Origin: Allodiplogaster sudhausi
Taxonomy: Eukaryota > Nematoda > Chromadorea > Rhabditida > Diplogasteridae
Direction of reading: 5' to 3'
Assembly: GCA_945643635.1 (NCBI GenBank)
Contig: CALZFC010000001.1
Location: 8,165,001 to 8,229,000, forward strand
DNA length: 64,000 nucleotides
Part shown: positions 32,899 through 44,238 of the stretch, one piece after another
Numbering within the stretch: the stretch's first letter is position 1
Layout of the letters: each line of letters opens with the position of its first letter
Notes under the pieces: generated by a model
What the model saw: only the letters and a program-made list of their open reading frames with translations
Database searches by the model: none
What the model was told of the DNA's origin: nothing
Made by a program: the position numbers and the translations under genes

Positions 32899-35800
32899 AT
32901 GGTGAAGAAAGCGCGGGAATTCAAAATGACTTTTCAGATGCACCCCTTTGACATCTGGTTTATCCTTTCATGCGTGTACCTGCCGGCGCTGCTTCTTCTT
33001 TACGTTGCCGAATTTCTCGCCATTTACCGCAATTGGCGGAGCGACTTTCGCAGTTCTTTCTACAAGCTTTTCGTCATTGGAGGCGTCTTCGTCAGTCCAA
33101 AATAAATAAATAAATATACATATCTGCTATATGCCAATTTAGGACATTATTGAATTTTCCTTGAGCTACATTTCCTTTCGCATTCCAATTACTCCGCTAG
33201 TGAACTCCGTGCCGGCCACACAAATCTTATCCGTTCTATGCACTAGGTAAGAATTTAATTGCTTGTCAAGTACGCTCGATGTTTGGGGGAGGTGGGCAAT
33301 GAAGGATTCTGATGGTGGTGGCTTTAGGAAACTCATGTTGCAGACAGACATGGTACTTCAGCGGCGTTCAGAGTTGCATGGCAATGGCAGTCGCAGCAAA
33401 TCGCTATCTTGCCATTGTTGAGCCTACACGCGCTACAGTAATACAATACTTATTTGCTGATATGAGTTTTAAAGTTACTTAATTAATTCACGACCCTCCA
33501 GTAAACCATGGACATCGTGGGCTGCTAGGAGATGGGAAAAAAAATAGTTTCAAAGCAAAATTGCGCGAAAATTTAATTTTGGATGTTGGCTAGGCGGAGG
33601 AGATAATATATGTACTGTAGATCCGAGACTTCAAACTACAATTTGATGCTAATGGGCTGCTATGCAGGAAAGCATAGTAGCTGCAGCGACCAAACATAGT
33701 AATGATTGAAGATTTTTAGTACTGACCGTGAGTTGCGTTTTAAGAGAGCCTGTCTGAGATATTCGACCATGGGTCCATACAGGGCGTGCAGTAAAAAAAT
33801 TTTTCCTTTGGATAGCTTGTGTAGTATCATGAGAGCTTCCAAAAAAACATTTTTTTCAAAAAATATTTCTCATGTATAACTACAGTATACCCCGATTTGT
33901 CATAAATGTTCAAGTGATCATAAAAACTTTCAAAGTAAACCAAATTAAATTTTGATGATACTGATAGATTCCTTGATTAAAGGAGCACAAAAATTGTTAT
34001 AAAAGTTTTTGAAAAGTTTTCATCTTCAGCCCAAAATTTGTACTTAAACAATCTTGAGGTGCCATTTAAGTACCATAATAACTACGAATCCAAACCAATA
34101 CCATTAGAAAGAGCATTCTTTTTAACCCCTAAAAAACTGTATTTGAATGTGATGGACTTTCCCCGAGCTTGGATGCTTTGGGTGTTGTATAGTGATGTGT
34201 GCAAAAGTGCCATAGATTAAACGTCCATAACTTGTTTAATACTTAATATTATAAGTAATACGACATACCATTGTATTTGCCTTGGCAAACTACATAGAAA
34301 AAGTCTAGATTACGCTTTCATAGGTGTTTGTTTGAAATGTTTTTCGGCAAAAACCGAATTTCTGCCTGTGTCGCAGACATAGACGCGCTTTTAATTGCAC
34401 ATAGACATCAGAACTACGCCTCAATTTCTACTTCATTTGAAAGGGCAGTGTTTTTCACGTCGGATAAACTACTTTTCGTTTGTACTTTCTTTCCCGTGAG
34501 CTCGGGGCGTTTAGTTGAATAAACGGAGCTCGGTGCAGCTAGGTTAAAAAAATCCCATTTAACCTCGCTAACTTGCGTCAATCTATGTATTATGTAAAAT
34601 AATTGTCATATTCGTGTTCCTGGTACTAATAAACCCCCCTAGAGTAAATTTGGAAGAAAATTTTTTTTCCAAAAAATTTCGAAAATTTTCAGACAAATTT
34701 CGTGAAAAAAATCTAAATTTTTTGGAAAAAAAAATTTTCCTCCAAATTCACTCTAGTAGGGTTTATTAGTACCAGGAACACGAATATGACATTTATTTTG
34801 CATAATACTCAGATTGACGCAAGTTAGCGAGGTTTTAATGGGATTTTTTAACCTAGCTGCACCGAGTTCCGTCGATTCAACTAAACGCCCCAAGCTCACG
34901 GGAAAGAAAGTAAAAACTAAGAGTAGTTTATCCAACGTGAAAAACACTGCACTTTTAAATGAAGTAGAAATTGAGGCGTAGTTCTGATGTCTATGTGCAA
35001 TTAAAGGCGCTTCTATGTCTGCGACACAGGCAGAAATTCGGTTTTTGCCGAAAAACATTTCAAACAAACACCTATGAAAACGTAATCTAGACTTTTTCTA
35101 TGTAGTTTGCCAAGGCAAATACAATGGTATGTCGTATTACTTATAATATTAAGTATTAAACAAGTTATGGCCGTTTAATCTATGGCACTTTTGCACACAT
35201 CACTATACAACACCCAAAGCATCCAAGCTCGGGGAAAGTCCATCACATTCAAATACAGTTTTTTAGGGGTTAAAAAGAATGCTCTTTCTAATGGTATTGG
35301 TTTGGATTCGTAGTTATTATGCCTTGGTATTCAAATGGCACATCAAGAATGTTTAAGTACAAATTTTGACCTGAAAATGAAAACGTTTCAAAAACTTTTA
35401 TAACAATTTTTGTGCGCCTTTAATTAAGGAATCTATCAGTATCCTCAAAATTTAATTTGGTTCACTTTGAAAGTTTTTATGATCATTTAACATTTACGGC
35501 AAATCGGGGTATACTGTAGTTATACATGAGAAATATTTTTTGAAAGCTCTCATGATACTACACAAGATATCCAAAGGAAAAATTTTTTAAAAATAAAAAT
35601 TTTTTACTGCACGTTCGTGTTCGAAGATCTCAGACAGGCTCTCTTAACATTGGCGTGGGGGGCCGTGTAATCTTTCATTCCTGCAAACGATTATTCAATC
35701 ATTCGTCTTGGTCGCCTTCCTTTTTGTTGACTTAATTTTATTCTAACTGTATATCACAGGCGGCGATCTTTTCTCGCTCCCTCCCTCTCGCTCTCTCTCT

Positions 35801-36753
35801 CTCTCTCGCGAGAGAGAGAGAGAGAGCTTTTCTCACTTTCTCTCGGTCTCTCTCTCTCTCGCGAGAGAGAGAGAGACCGAGAGAAAGTGAGGAACAGATT
35901 GAGGATGAGGAAGAAGACGAAGGTAAGAATTTATTCAACCTCTCTTCAGCTGCAACATCGCCTCGACAATCTTTCAATTGCCTTTTCTCTTATTCTTCCC
36001 CTCGCAACTTCATGGCATAGCTTTCTCGGCTACATTCAACTAGTTCCCGTGGCCGACGAGGGCGATCCAAATACTACTTTCTACTTTCCCATTTCTCGAT
36101 CGCCAATTCCTTTGGTATGCCTTTCTTTTATTTGGATATTTATTCCAATTTAAATGAATATTTTTTCAACTATACTAGTAATTGCATGCAGGCAGTGAAA
36201 AACGCTTGTCTCTGCTCGCTGACGGCACTGAACATGGCCGTGAGCGTCACGCTATACTCGAGAACGGTCCTCGTGTTACGTGGCCGCGGATGCGAAACGC
36301 GACGCGACACGCAACGCGCCAGCGCACGCCTCGCGGACGCGGAATGTCGCTTGGTCTACGTCGGCTTCAGCCAGTTTCTCGTTGATGTCATCTTTGCAGT
36401 CGATCAGGTTTGGAAGTGGATGAAAGATGAGATGAAGTGATTTTCGTTTGTACACAGAAACGAGAGCATGTTTAAGCTGCTAAAGGTGCTGCTCCCTCTG
36501 TCCGTCTTCTCTTTTCCATTCCGCTACGCGACTGCCGTGTTCGTTAATGAACTCCGCAGCATCTCCTCAGCCTTTTTTCTCTTCTGCGTAAATCAACGCC
36601 TTCGACAAGTTCCGTAATTTCAAAGTAAAGAGGTTAAACGGTTAAAAGACAATGAATTTTCAGAAAATTGCGCTAGGCAAAACTCCAACACCGAGCCAAA
36701 TAGCAGCCCATCCAACGATGGCTTCTCATAACAACATTTCCGCAATTGCTTGA
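32899..36753 (+). CDS. Srg/Srv-like serpentine chemoreceptor, intact (receptor A)
   Basis: Exons 32899-33090, 33143-33246, 33344-33437, 35950-36114, 36192-36407, 36465-36608 and 36664-36753 join in phase to 334 residues, all with GT-AG introns. Helix 1 is FDIWFILSCVYLPALLLLYV, followed by FRSSFYKLFVIGGVF, as in Srg/Srv receptors. The helix-3 end is MAVAANRYLAIVEP, the NR motif standing in for DRY. Helix 4 is SIAFSLILPLATSW, and the helix 7 region is FFLFCVNQRLRQ. Intron 3 is about 2.5 kb because it holds a 1.9-kb palindromic element and a 60-bp perfect palindrome. Receptor D (57999-60232, minus) is its counterpart in the other arm of the inverted duplication. The exact Sr class is inferred. 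Confidence 0.82.
33744..35643. mobile_element. Palindromic (foldback) element flanked by TTAA, 1.9 kb, in an intron
   Basis: Ends GAGAGCCTGTCTGAGAT and inverse, flanked by TTAA (33740-33743, 35644-35647). Nearly the whole element is an inverted repeat with arms of about 900 bp and a small A/T-rich centre (about 34650-34740). An inner pair, TACAGTATACCCCGATTTG and its inverse at about 33886 and 35500, looks like Tc1/mariner-type ends nested inside. No transposase frame. It shares the GAGAGCCTSTCTG ends with 9114-11511, but the arm sequences differ. It lies in intron 3 of receptor A on the transcribed strand. Confidence 0.82.
35832..35891. repeat. Perfect 60-bp palindrome
   Basis: CTCACTTTCTCTCGGTCTC followed by CT repeats meets its exact complement at a central CGCG (35861/35862). 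A second CT/GA palindrome precedes it (about 35788-35827). Located just upstream of receptor A exon 4. Confidence 0.9.
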
Positions 36754-36984
36754 ATTTCTCCTTAAAAACAGACTGGAATCCTAATCATTAGCAAAAGCTT
36801 ATGATAATCTGAACCCCAGTATGTATGTATGTATGTATGTATTTTATCGCAGTGATATAGATTGGCCAATGAAACAAGAGAGATAGGCAAGATACGATGA
36901 AAAACTTATCACGCAACATATGAAAAAGAAGAGGAAGGAAGAAACAAACTAGAGAAATAGAATGCAAATACTAAGTAAAAGTTA

Positions 36985-39795
36985 TTACTGATTCAAAGAT
37001 AGAACTGATAAAACGGCATATTTACGGAATGTGGAGACAGAATTGCCTAGAACAGCCGACTCAGGCAGACTATTCCAAATACGTACAACTCTAAAAGAAA
37101 GACATGACTGGCGAGAGATGGTAGAGTGAAGGGAGGGCAATGACAACTGGAGAGCGTGACCACGAAGAGAATAATTTGGATTGCGAAACTTAAAAATAGA
37201 TGACGGTTCAATAGATGTGCGATTCTTAATTATCTTAAATGTAGTGACTAGGTCATTAACAATATGCCGCTGTTCTATGGAAAGGAGTCCAAGATGAGAG
37301 AGACGAGCTTCATAAGACATATAGGTACCATTACGAGCAAATATTAAGCGAGTGAAGTTTCGCTGGACTCGTTCCAAAGCATTAATATGGGTACGACTAG
37401 AAGGCCTCCACAGTTCAGACATAGAGTCAAGTAGGGGTAGGACGTAAATCTTAAAAAGGCGGAGAAGCAGTAGCTTACTTCGCGTGCGGAAAGAGCGTAG
37501 GATGTAAGAGCAGCGAGATGTGGCTTTGCTTATTACCATGTTAACGTGTTCTGAGGTGCGCAGTTTATGGTCATAGATAAGGCCAAGATCACGAAAAGAG
37601 CGAGACAATGGGAGAGGCGTACCTCGAATGGAATAAGAAGAAGGAGGATGATTACCCAAAAGCATGGCACTCGTTTTAGAAAGAGAAATAGACAGACCCC
37701 ATTTAGATGACCAATCGTCGAGAGAGGAAAGAGCAGATTGAAGCAAACCGGGATTGTTGAAAGTAAATAGCTTAATGTCATCAGCGTAAATGGTGAAATG
37801 ACATTCGGGAGGGAGGCATTCAGCAACATCATTAATATAAAGAATGAACATTAGAGGACCAAGACAGGAACCCTGGGGGACGCCAGTTTTGACAGGAAAA
37901 GGGGCGGAAAGCGCGTTATCCACGATGACAGACTTGGTGCGGTTAGAAAGGAAAGAATGCAGAAGCCTTAAAAGACAGCCGCTGAAACCATGCCGACCAA
38001 GCTTGTATACAAGCAGTTCATGCGGTACAAGATCGAATGCTTTACTGAAATCGATAAATGCAACACTAACGAATTGTCCAGAGTCAATAGCATTATGCCA
38101 CGAATGTAGTGAGGAAAGAAGGGACTGCATAACAGAGCGGCGAGGCCGGAATCCAAATTGGAAGGGTGAGAGGAGTGAATGGTTGTCAAGAAATTCAAGC
38201 ATATGGCGGAATAAAATGCGCTCAAATACTTTGGAGGTGCTGCAGGTAAGAGAGATAGGTCTGTAATTGGAGGCACTATGACGTGGACCTTTACGCTTGT
38301 AACATGGTCGGACAAGAGCATGCTTCCAAATAGAAGGGATATGGGAATGAAGTATGAAGTTGTGGAAAAGGATGGTGAGCGGTGTTGTTATTGAAATAGC
38401 ACAGTTTTTAAGAAAGATATATGGTAGCCCATCAGGAGAAGTGGAATTTCGACTTGGGAGGCGTGACAGTGCTCGGTGAACTTCACTGGATGGGATATGA
38501 ATATAATCAAGCGGAGGAACGGCAGGATGAGGATGGAGAGGAGGGAGAGGGTGAGGTTGGAGTGAGGGGATATCGGCGAATACGGAAGCGAAAACATTTG
38601 CTTTGGATATTGGGTCGATAACTGGACTGTGAGGAGTACTAATTGTGCCAATATAGGCCGGATCCCGAATAATTCCGTTAGCGTATCGGTAAAGGAGACG
38701 CATTTTTGATGAACGAGATAACGAGAGTTCAAGTTGACGGCGCCGATGATAGAGGCTCTTTTTAAGTTTTCGAGAAGCAGCTAGGAATGGAGAGAGACCC
38801 AACGAATGCCTAGAAAAGTGCAAGCGCTGGCAGACACGTGCCAGTGACTGAAGCCTAAGAGGCAATGACGGATGCGAGCGAAAAATTTTCCTACATGGGA
38901 CGAAATTAGAGATAGCGTACTTCGCATGGTGGAGAAAACGTGAGTAAAGGGTATCAGCATCGATATCATTTCCAAATACAAGCTGCCAGTTAACGCTGGA
39001 TAAATAATTATTAATAGCCCCCCATTTAGCGCGTCTAAAGTCTAAGAGAGTGAATGGAAGTTCAGAAGGAGTATGGAATTTAAGGGAAAATGAAACGACT
39101 GCGTGATCCAGGGTAGGAAGCGGTGGCAAAACGATGCAGCTTTGGACAATATCATTAGAAGTTGAAAAGACAAGATCAAGGATGGCGTCAACCCGCGTAG
39201 CAGTGGAGACGTGATGGGTGAGAGAGAGGGAGCGAGTGAAAAGTGAGAGAGCAGAAGAGCAGGGAGAGAGGGTAGACAAAGGATTAAGATGAGAGAGAGA
39301 AGGAGTAGACCAGTCAATACCCGGGCAGTTTAGGTCGCCAAGGATAATGTGTTCGAAACTATAAAGAGAGATAATGGAGTCTCTAATTGAATCTAGACAG
39401 GCTTCAAAGTCAGCGTTAGAGCATCTAGGGCTCCTATAAACTACATGGAACACGAAAGATTTGGTACTATTGCAGACGGAGACGGAGAGCAACTGACAGA
39501 AGATGCTAAAACTAATAGATGTGAGTTGGTAAGACGAGAGAGAGGGGAATACAAGCAAACATACACCACCACCCGTTGAAGAAAAATCACGATCACTACG
39601 ATAGACATTGAAGCAATTATTAAGAGAGAGCATTCCATCTGATACAGTTTTTGATGAGGCCCAAGTCTCAGTTAATGCGAAAATCCTAGGTTTGGCAGCA
39701 GACACATGATATTCTAGAAGTGGAAGCTTACGAGAGACTGATCGAATATTAATGAGAGAGCATAAAAGATCAGAGCAGTCAGAGTTAGGAGGCTC
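36985..39795 (-). CDS. Retrotransposon ORF2: endonuclease-reverse transcriptase, opens directly behind ORF1 UAG
   Basis: 936 codons open in the same frame as ORF1, starting at the codon after its TAG. An apurinic-type endonuclease domain runs from LINIRSVSRKLP through IFALTETW and GDLNCPGIDW to LDHAVVSF. The reverse transcriptase has FGFRPRRS, FIDFSKAFDLVPH, GVPQGSCLGPL and the catalytic YADD. The C-terminal region (ERVQRNFTRLIF, LGLLSIEQRH) is typical of CR1-clade proteins. There is no ATG before the endonuclease: the first in-frame ATG (39633) lies after LINIRS and TETW. A GTG at 39705 is no better. ORF2 is therefore probably made by UAG readthrough or by coupled restart. Confidence 0.85.
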   Translation of the reverse strand, partial: EPPNSDCSDLLCSLINIRSVSRKLPLLEYHVSAAKPRIFALTETWASSKTVSDGMLSLNNCFNVYRSDRDFSSTGGGVCLLVFPSLSSYQLTSISFSIFCQLLSVSVCNSTKSFVFHVVYRSPRCSNADFEACLDSIRDSIISLYSFEHIILGDLNCPGIDWSTPSLSHLNPLSTLSPCSSALSLFTRSLSLTHHVSTATRVDAILDLVFSTSNDIVQSCIVLPPLPTLDHAVVSFSLKFHTPSELPFTLLDFRRAKWGAINNYLSSVNWQLVFGNDIDADTLYSRFLHHAKYAISNFVPCRKIFRSHPSLPLRLQSLARVCQRLHFSRHSLGLSPFLAASRKLKKSLYHRRRQLELSLSRSSKMRLLYRYANGIIRDPAYIGTISTPHSPVIDPISKANVFASVFADIPSLQPHPLPPLHPHPAVPPLDYIHIPSSEVHRALSRLPSRNSTSPDGLPYIFLKNCAISITTPLTILFHNFILHSHIPSIWKHALVRPCYKRKGPRHSASNYRPISLTCSTSKVFERILFRHMLEFLDNHSLLSPFQFGFRPRRSVMQSLLSSLHSWHNAIDSGQFVSVAFIDFSKAFDLVPHELLVYKLGRHGFSGCLLRLLHSFLSNRTKSVIVDNALSAPFPVKTGVPQGSCLGPLMFILYINDVAECLPPECHFTIYADDIKLFTFNNPGLLQSALSSLDDWSSKWGLSISLSKTSAMLLGNHPPSSYSIRGTPLPLSRSFRDLGLIYDHKLRTSEHVNMVISKATSRCSYILRSFRTRSKLLLLRLFKIYVLPLLDSMSELWRPSSRTHINALERVQRNFTRLIFARNGTYMSYEARLSHLGLLSIEQRHIVNDLVTTFKIIKNRTSIEPSSIFKFRNPNYSLRGHALQLSLPSLHSTISRQSCLSFRVVRIWNSLPESAVLGNSVSTFRKYAVLSVLSLNQ

Positions 39796-40893
39796 CTAGT
39801 ATGCCATGGATGCGGACGGGGAGGCATGGAAAACCTCTTCTGCTCGTTCCTCCCTGTCGATGCGGGGATTCTTGTTGCTGGCTGCATCGCCTTCGTCGCC
39901 GATGCTGAGTCTCTTGCTCGGACGCCTGCCCGATGGCTGCTGGGACTGGCGAGATGACAATGAGCCGCCGCCTCGCCCGCGACGTCCCTGCAGAGAAAGA
40001 GAGAGAAGAGGACGTCTAGGACCCGCATTGGAAGAAGCGTTTTGTGAGACAAAGTTGGAAGCAGAGTTTGAATTCAACCGGCCGTTGTTTCTCTCGAGAG
40101 CTGCGCGGGAGCGGGGAGGCAGTTCGCGGGGGTTCTTTAGCGGGCAGATCTTCAGATCGCGAACGACAAACTGGAGTCTGCCTGCGGCCGCATTCTTCCT
40201 TCCGCACTCACGGCGGTCATGCTCAAGCTCCTGCTCCGTGTAATCACGGCGAGAATAGACATGAGGGGAATTAGCGAGGGAAGGCAGGCAACGAGAGAGA
40301 CGGCAATGAGAGAGGAAGATATCACGCAAAACTTGAGACTCGAATTGAATTTTGAGAATGCGAGGAAAAGACGGATTGAAATTGGGAGACCGTTGAGGGG
40401 GGTGGCGGTGACAAGAGATGACATCAGAGCGGAGCGTGCCACGGTCATCCGAGAGGAGACCGAGCAGAGGCTCCGACTCAGGCGACGTGGCCAACCTAAG
40501 AATGTTGAGCAGCATCTCGTTATCGGCTGCACCAACCTCCTCCAGACTCTCTCGCTCGGCTATACCGACGAGAACGGCCCGCTTGGCCTTCTCCAGAATG
40601 ACCGGCTGTGAGTTGATAGTGCGGGTCATCGCCGCAGAGACAGCCGCGTAGGAGAGAGGCACAGAGGCCGCCTCGCTCTGCTTGCTGACAGAGAGGCTCT
40701 CTGCCAGTCGATTGAATGCGTCAGCGAGCTTGGAAAGAGCTTCGTTCTGCTGGGCGATGAGAGACTGGGTAAGGGCAGAGAACTTAGACTCAAGTGCCCT
40801 AGCCAATGAATCGGCCACAGCGCTGGAAATGGCATTGATCAGGTCAGGCTCATCAAAAGAGGTCAGGTCAACCTTCTTCTTACCCTTGGCCAT
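39796..40893 (-). CDS. Retrotransposon ORF1 protein
   Basis: The first ATG in frame is at 40893 (MAKGKKKVDLTSFDEPDL), giving 365 residues and ending in SPSASMAY and TAG at 39798-39796. The N-terminal half is helical with heptad-like Leu/Ala spacing (AVADSLARALESKFSAL...), which suits a trimerising ORF1 coiled coil. The C-terminal half is basic and Ser/Arg-rich, suitable for nucleic acid binding. I see no CCHC zinc knuckle. The stop codon is followed in the same frame, with no gap, by the open ORF2. Confidence 0.75.
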   Translation of the reverse strand: MAKGKKKVDLTSFDEPDLINAISSAVADSLARALESKFSALTQSLIAQQNEALSKLADAFNRLAESLSVSKQSEAASVPLSYAAVSAAMTRTINSQPVILEKAKRAVLVGIAERESLEEVGAADNEMLLNILRLATSPESEPLLGLLSDDRGTLRSDVISCHRHPPQRSPNFNPSFPRILKIQFESQVLRDIFLSHCRLSRCLPSLANSPHVYSRRDYTEQELEHDRRECGRKNAAAGRLQFVVRDLKICPLKNPRELPPRSRAALERNNGRLNSNSASNFVSQNASSNAGPRRPLLSLSLQGRRGRGGGSLSSRQSQQPSGRRPSKRLSIGDEGDAASNKNPRIDREERAEEVFHASPSASMAY

Positions 40894-41455
40894 GTCAGAT
40901 GAGGACAAGAGAAAGAGTGTAGCAGAAGAGATTGAGAAAGAGATAGAGAAAGACTAGGACAAGAGAGAGAGAGACAGAGAGAGAAGGGGTGAGAAAGGTG
41001 ATATGAGGATGGCGAGGGGTCACACAAATGAGGTGAGAAGAGACCGAGACCAGGAGAAGAACGTTGATAAACTTTATCAATAAGACAGAAGACAGATAAA
41101 ACACTCAATGAGAGGAAACAATAAGAAGCTGAAAGATTTAAGAGAGAGAGAAAATACAGACAGAAACACCACTCACAAAACCCTCTCACCAAGATTGCAT
41201 GCAAGAGCTTATCTTGCTACCCACAAACTCACTGATCTGCCCTCACACAGAAGCACACGGCACCTGTAACCCAGCCACCCCTGAGGATGCGCAATGCGCG
41301 TCTGCCCAGAGGGCCAGCACCGCGGAATTGGAGGGGGCTACTCAGGGGGCAAGGGAGACAAATGGGCGCTAACAGGTGAAAAAGACACAAGTCCGGACAG
41401 CAAGGGGAAGCGACCTCCCCTTGACTGATCAGAGAGCGTCAGTGATACTTTTTTT

Positions 41456-41988
41456 CCATGGAAAATTATGACTTCGCGTTTTATTCGTCTTACACAATGG
41501 AAGGAATGCAATAGGCGTAGATGCCCAAACTGGGCGTGGCTTGATGAAGTGGGCGTGGCTTGGACGAGTGCCAACTCAATCAGTCGTCCGTCTCTGACAT
41601 CGAATCGAGCAGCATGTGGCGAATGGCGGTAACCGTCGTCTCGGCGTGGTTCGGGAGAGGCGACGGAGACTGAAAATGGAAAACGGAAGAAAGAAGTATC
41701 CCGGTAGCACCATAATTTGATGTAAATAACTAAATATTCAACAAATGTTCTTACAATATTTATATTTATTTGTTCATTCTTAATTTCGAACTTCGCTTTC
41801 GTATGGGCAGTTGCAATTGTCATAAGAACTGCTGCTCGAAATATCACCGCGCGAGAGGGCGAAGGTGTTGTTGTCGACTGAAAATAATATGTTATTTAAA
41901 TATATTTAAAAATTCCAACATTTCTAATCGTGTTTGCAAGGCACTGCGGTAATAAATACTTATCGATTAAACTCGCAGATCAATTCGT
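41456..41988. other. Duplicated receptor-unit flank
   Basis: Strongly similar, in the same orientation, to about 52750-53000 (GGAAGGAATGCAATAGGCGT, AGCACCATAATTTGATGT). It is non-coding and marks the 3' side of the receptor units. Confidence 0.6.
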
Positions 41989-43880
41989 TTATTGCATTTT
42001 TTTGCCTTTCTTGGACTCATTAAAATGAGGTAGCGAAAGATGTCGACCATTCACGGTGGATTGGCTAGCGGAACTGGCGAAAGAAGAACGAGAGCCACGA
42101 CGTGGCGACTGGAAGAGAGCTGGCGACGCGTACAAAACGCTCCGGCTCGTCGGGACGAGGAGAGTGTCCGAGGAGGAGGGGAGAGAAGTCGACCACGAGG
42201 AGCATGAGGAGAGTGTCTAGGACAATGTCAATATTAAATAGGCAATAAAATATAATTGTTTTCTTCTGCCTGCAAGTCTTCCTCTGATATTTGATAAAGT
42301 ATGTAGTTTTAAATCGATATTTATTCAGATGACCTTAATGCTGCTTCGGCTGCGGACACCCTCGGAAGAAGAAGAAAAGAGAATGGAAGAGGAGGCGGAG
42401 CTCGAAGGGGCGAAGCCTGAGAGGACGGATAGGGAGGGTGAGGAGTTTGAGGTTGCTACGTCGTCAAGGCAAGGCGATGTCTTCTTTTCGACGGCGTAGC
42501 GACGCTCCTGCAGCATCAGAGACTCGAGATCTTCCTGAAAGTAAGAAAAAAAATTATAACTTATAATTAATTTTTTTTAAGAAGAATAAAGATTAATACA
42601 AATAAAACCAAAGAAATAGATTGAACCTTGAGAATCGCAAGTCGCTTCTCGCGCTCCTCAAAAGTCTCCTCTGCCTGCGCGAGTCTCTGACCGGCTTCCC
42701 TCTTGGCGACCTCCTTTCTCTCGGCACGGAAGGATTTGCAGAGGGAATCGAAGCGAAGCAGAGCGGTGCGCTGCACGCCAAGCTCGTCCTGGAAAAGACT
42801 CGAAAATCATTCAGAAAAACAACTGCAACGGTAAGACTTTCGTAAACTTTATTTCTTTTATTTTGTTATCTAAATTCTGCAGTTGAAATTTTTCAGGGAT
42901 CTTTTGTGTAGTTTGTAGATATTTTCAGATATTATAGTATTGAAGGGAAAATGCAAATACAGATAATAAGTAGTAACTAATACTTGAAAATTTGCTAGGA
43001 TTCAATAAATTCTCTAATTCTCTCGCTCGATTCGCCTTGTGCACCGCGATTCGCTGTTCCGTTTCCTGCAGAGTCCGACGAACGTCGTTTCTCTTCTCGG
43101 CCAGCAGAGACATCAGGGCGTCGATGTCTGCGAAGAGTGCAGAAAGAAGACGCGCCTTCTCGCCGCACGACCAGCGAGAGGAGGCACACTAAAATAGAGG
43201 GACAGAGAGAAAGTACCGTATCCTCGTCACACTAAAATAGTCATTCAAATAGTCAATACATATGAATTACAATTTACAACAGTGATAATATTCTCGACTT
43301 TGCCACCAAGAATACTTGTAAGCTCCTTGAGATATGTATCAACTTTCTGGGGTTAAGGCAGCAAAAGGATTTCCTCTCCTCTCCACTCTCACCCTTTCCT
43401 TGCACTCTTGAACAATCGCCATCCACGAGGCAACTTCCCTCTCGAATTGCGCGTTCGAATGGCGGTAGACGGTCAACTCGGCCGACAGGGAAGACAGCCG
43501 AGAACGCTCCTGAGAGGAGCAGAGATTTTGTCTTATTCAGCTTTGACCGAATAAAAAAAACAGGTTTATTTGCACACATGAATTGATAAACTTGTCGCTG
43601 TTTCTTCCTTATTGTTTTCCGTGCAATAAATCCGTCACCTTCTCAGTTTCCTCCTCCATCTCATTCTTTTTCTTCTCCTCTCCGATAATCGCCTCTTCCA
43701 CGTACTCAAGCCGCACTCTCAACTCCAGAATCGCCTCTGCCAACTCGTCAGAAGCCTAAACAGTTCTTCATTACAATTAATGTAATAAATAATTATGAAG
43801 AATCATCAGGTGCTTGTAAACACTTCCAGTTTTTGTTCCTTTAAAATCTTGACAAAGTGGCAACATTCAAAAAATGGCAT
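41989..43880 (-). CDS. Coiled-coil protein of unknown function, intact left-arm copy
   Basis: Minus-strand exons 43880-43824, 43755-43639, 43509-43393, 43346-43278, 43188-42961, 42788-42627, 42534-42334 and 42216-41989 give about 392 residues in one frame. The donor of exon 5 is the weakest. The ATG lies one base after CTTTCAG, as expected for a trans-splice acceptor, and 358 bp behind the stop of the next gene upstream, so the two may form an operon. Residues 20-95 and the FRAERKEVAKREAGQRLAQA region are long charged helices (coiled coil). The C-terminal 140 residues are Ser-rich and probably disordered. I do not recognise the family. A second copy is at 56013-57911 (plus) and a fragment at 53262-53605. 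Confidence 0.7.
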
Positions 43881-44238
43881 TCTGAAAGCTAACCATTAAT
43901 GTTGAAAGAGGAAACCCAAAAGTGAAAACGACTGGATCCGATGAGAAGGCGAAGGGAAAATGACAACGAATCAAAAGGAACAAGAAAATAAATCGATTAA
44001 AGTCACACAAATTTGCTTGACTGTGAAATTAGAGTACTTTATTAGAAATCACATGCAATATGTATATACATAGATGAAAACGCAAATTTCTGCTCTCAAG
44101 ATGTTTGAAGAGAAAAAATGGAATAAAAATAATTGAGAGTCTCTATTATTTTTCGCATTAGCAAATGGTGGAACAACGAGATTTTATTTTTAATTTTATT
44201 CCATGTTGCGCAACAAACGTGTCTCATAAATGTTTATG

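Larger units (their letters stand above)
36830..41455 (-). mobile_element. CR1-type non-LTR retrotransposon, near full length (about 4.6 kb)
   Basis: Reading on the minus strand: a 5' region from about 41455, ORF1 (40893-39796), ORF2 (39795-36985), a short 3' UTR and a tetranucleotide tail (plus strand GTAT repeats, 36821-36842). The right flank resumes similarity to 52750 and beyond at about 41457, so the element is an insertion between receptor A and the coiled-coil gene, absent from the other copies. The frames are open and little decayed, suggesting recent movement. Both end coordinates are estimates. Confidence 0.82.

Noticed and set aside
39705..39707. Start of retrotransposon ORF2 at 39705
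   Set aside because: The codon is GTG, not ATG, and conserved endonuclease sequence lies upstream of it in the same frame.
37533..40651. Many shorter frames inside the retrotransposon
   Set aside because: Shadows of ORF1 and ORF2 in other frames.
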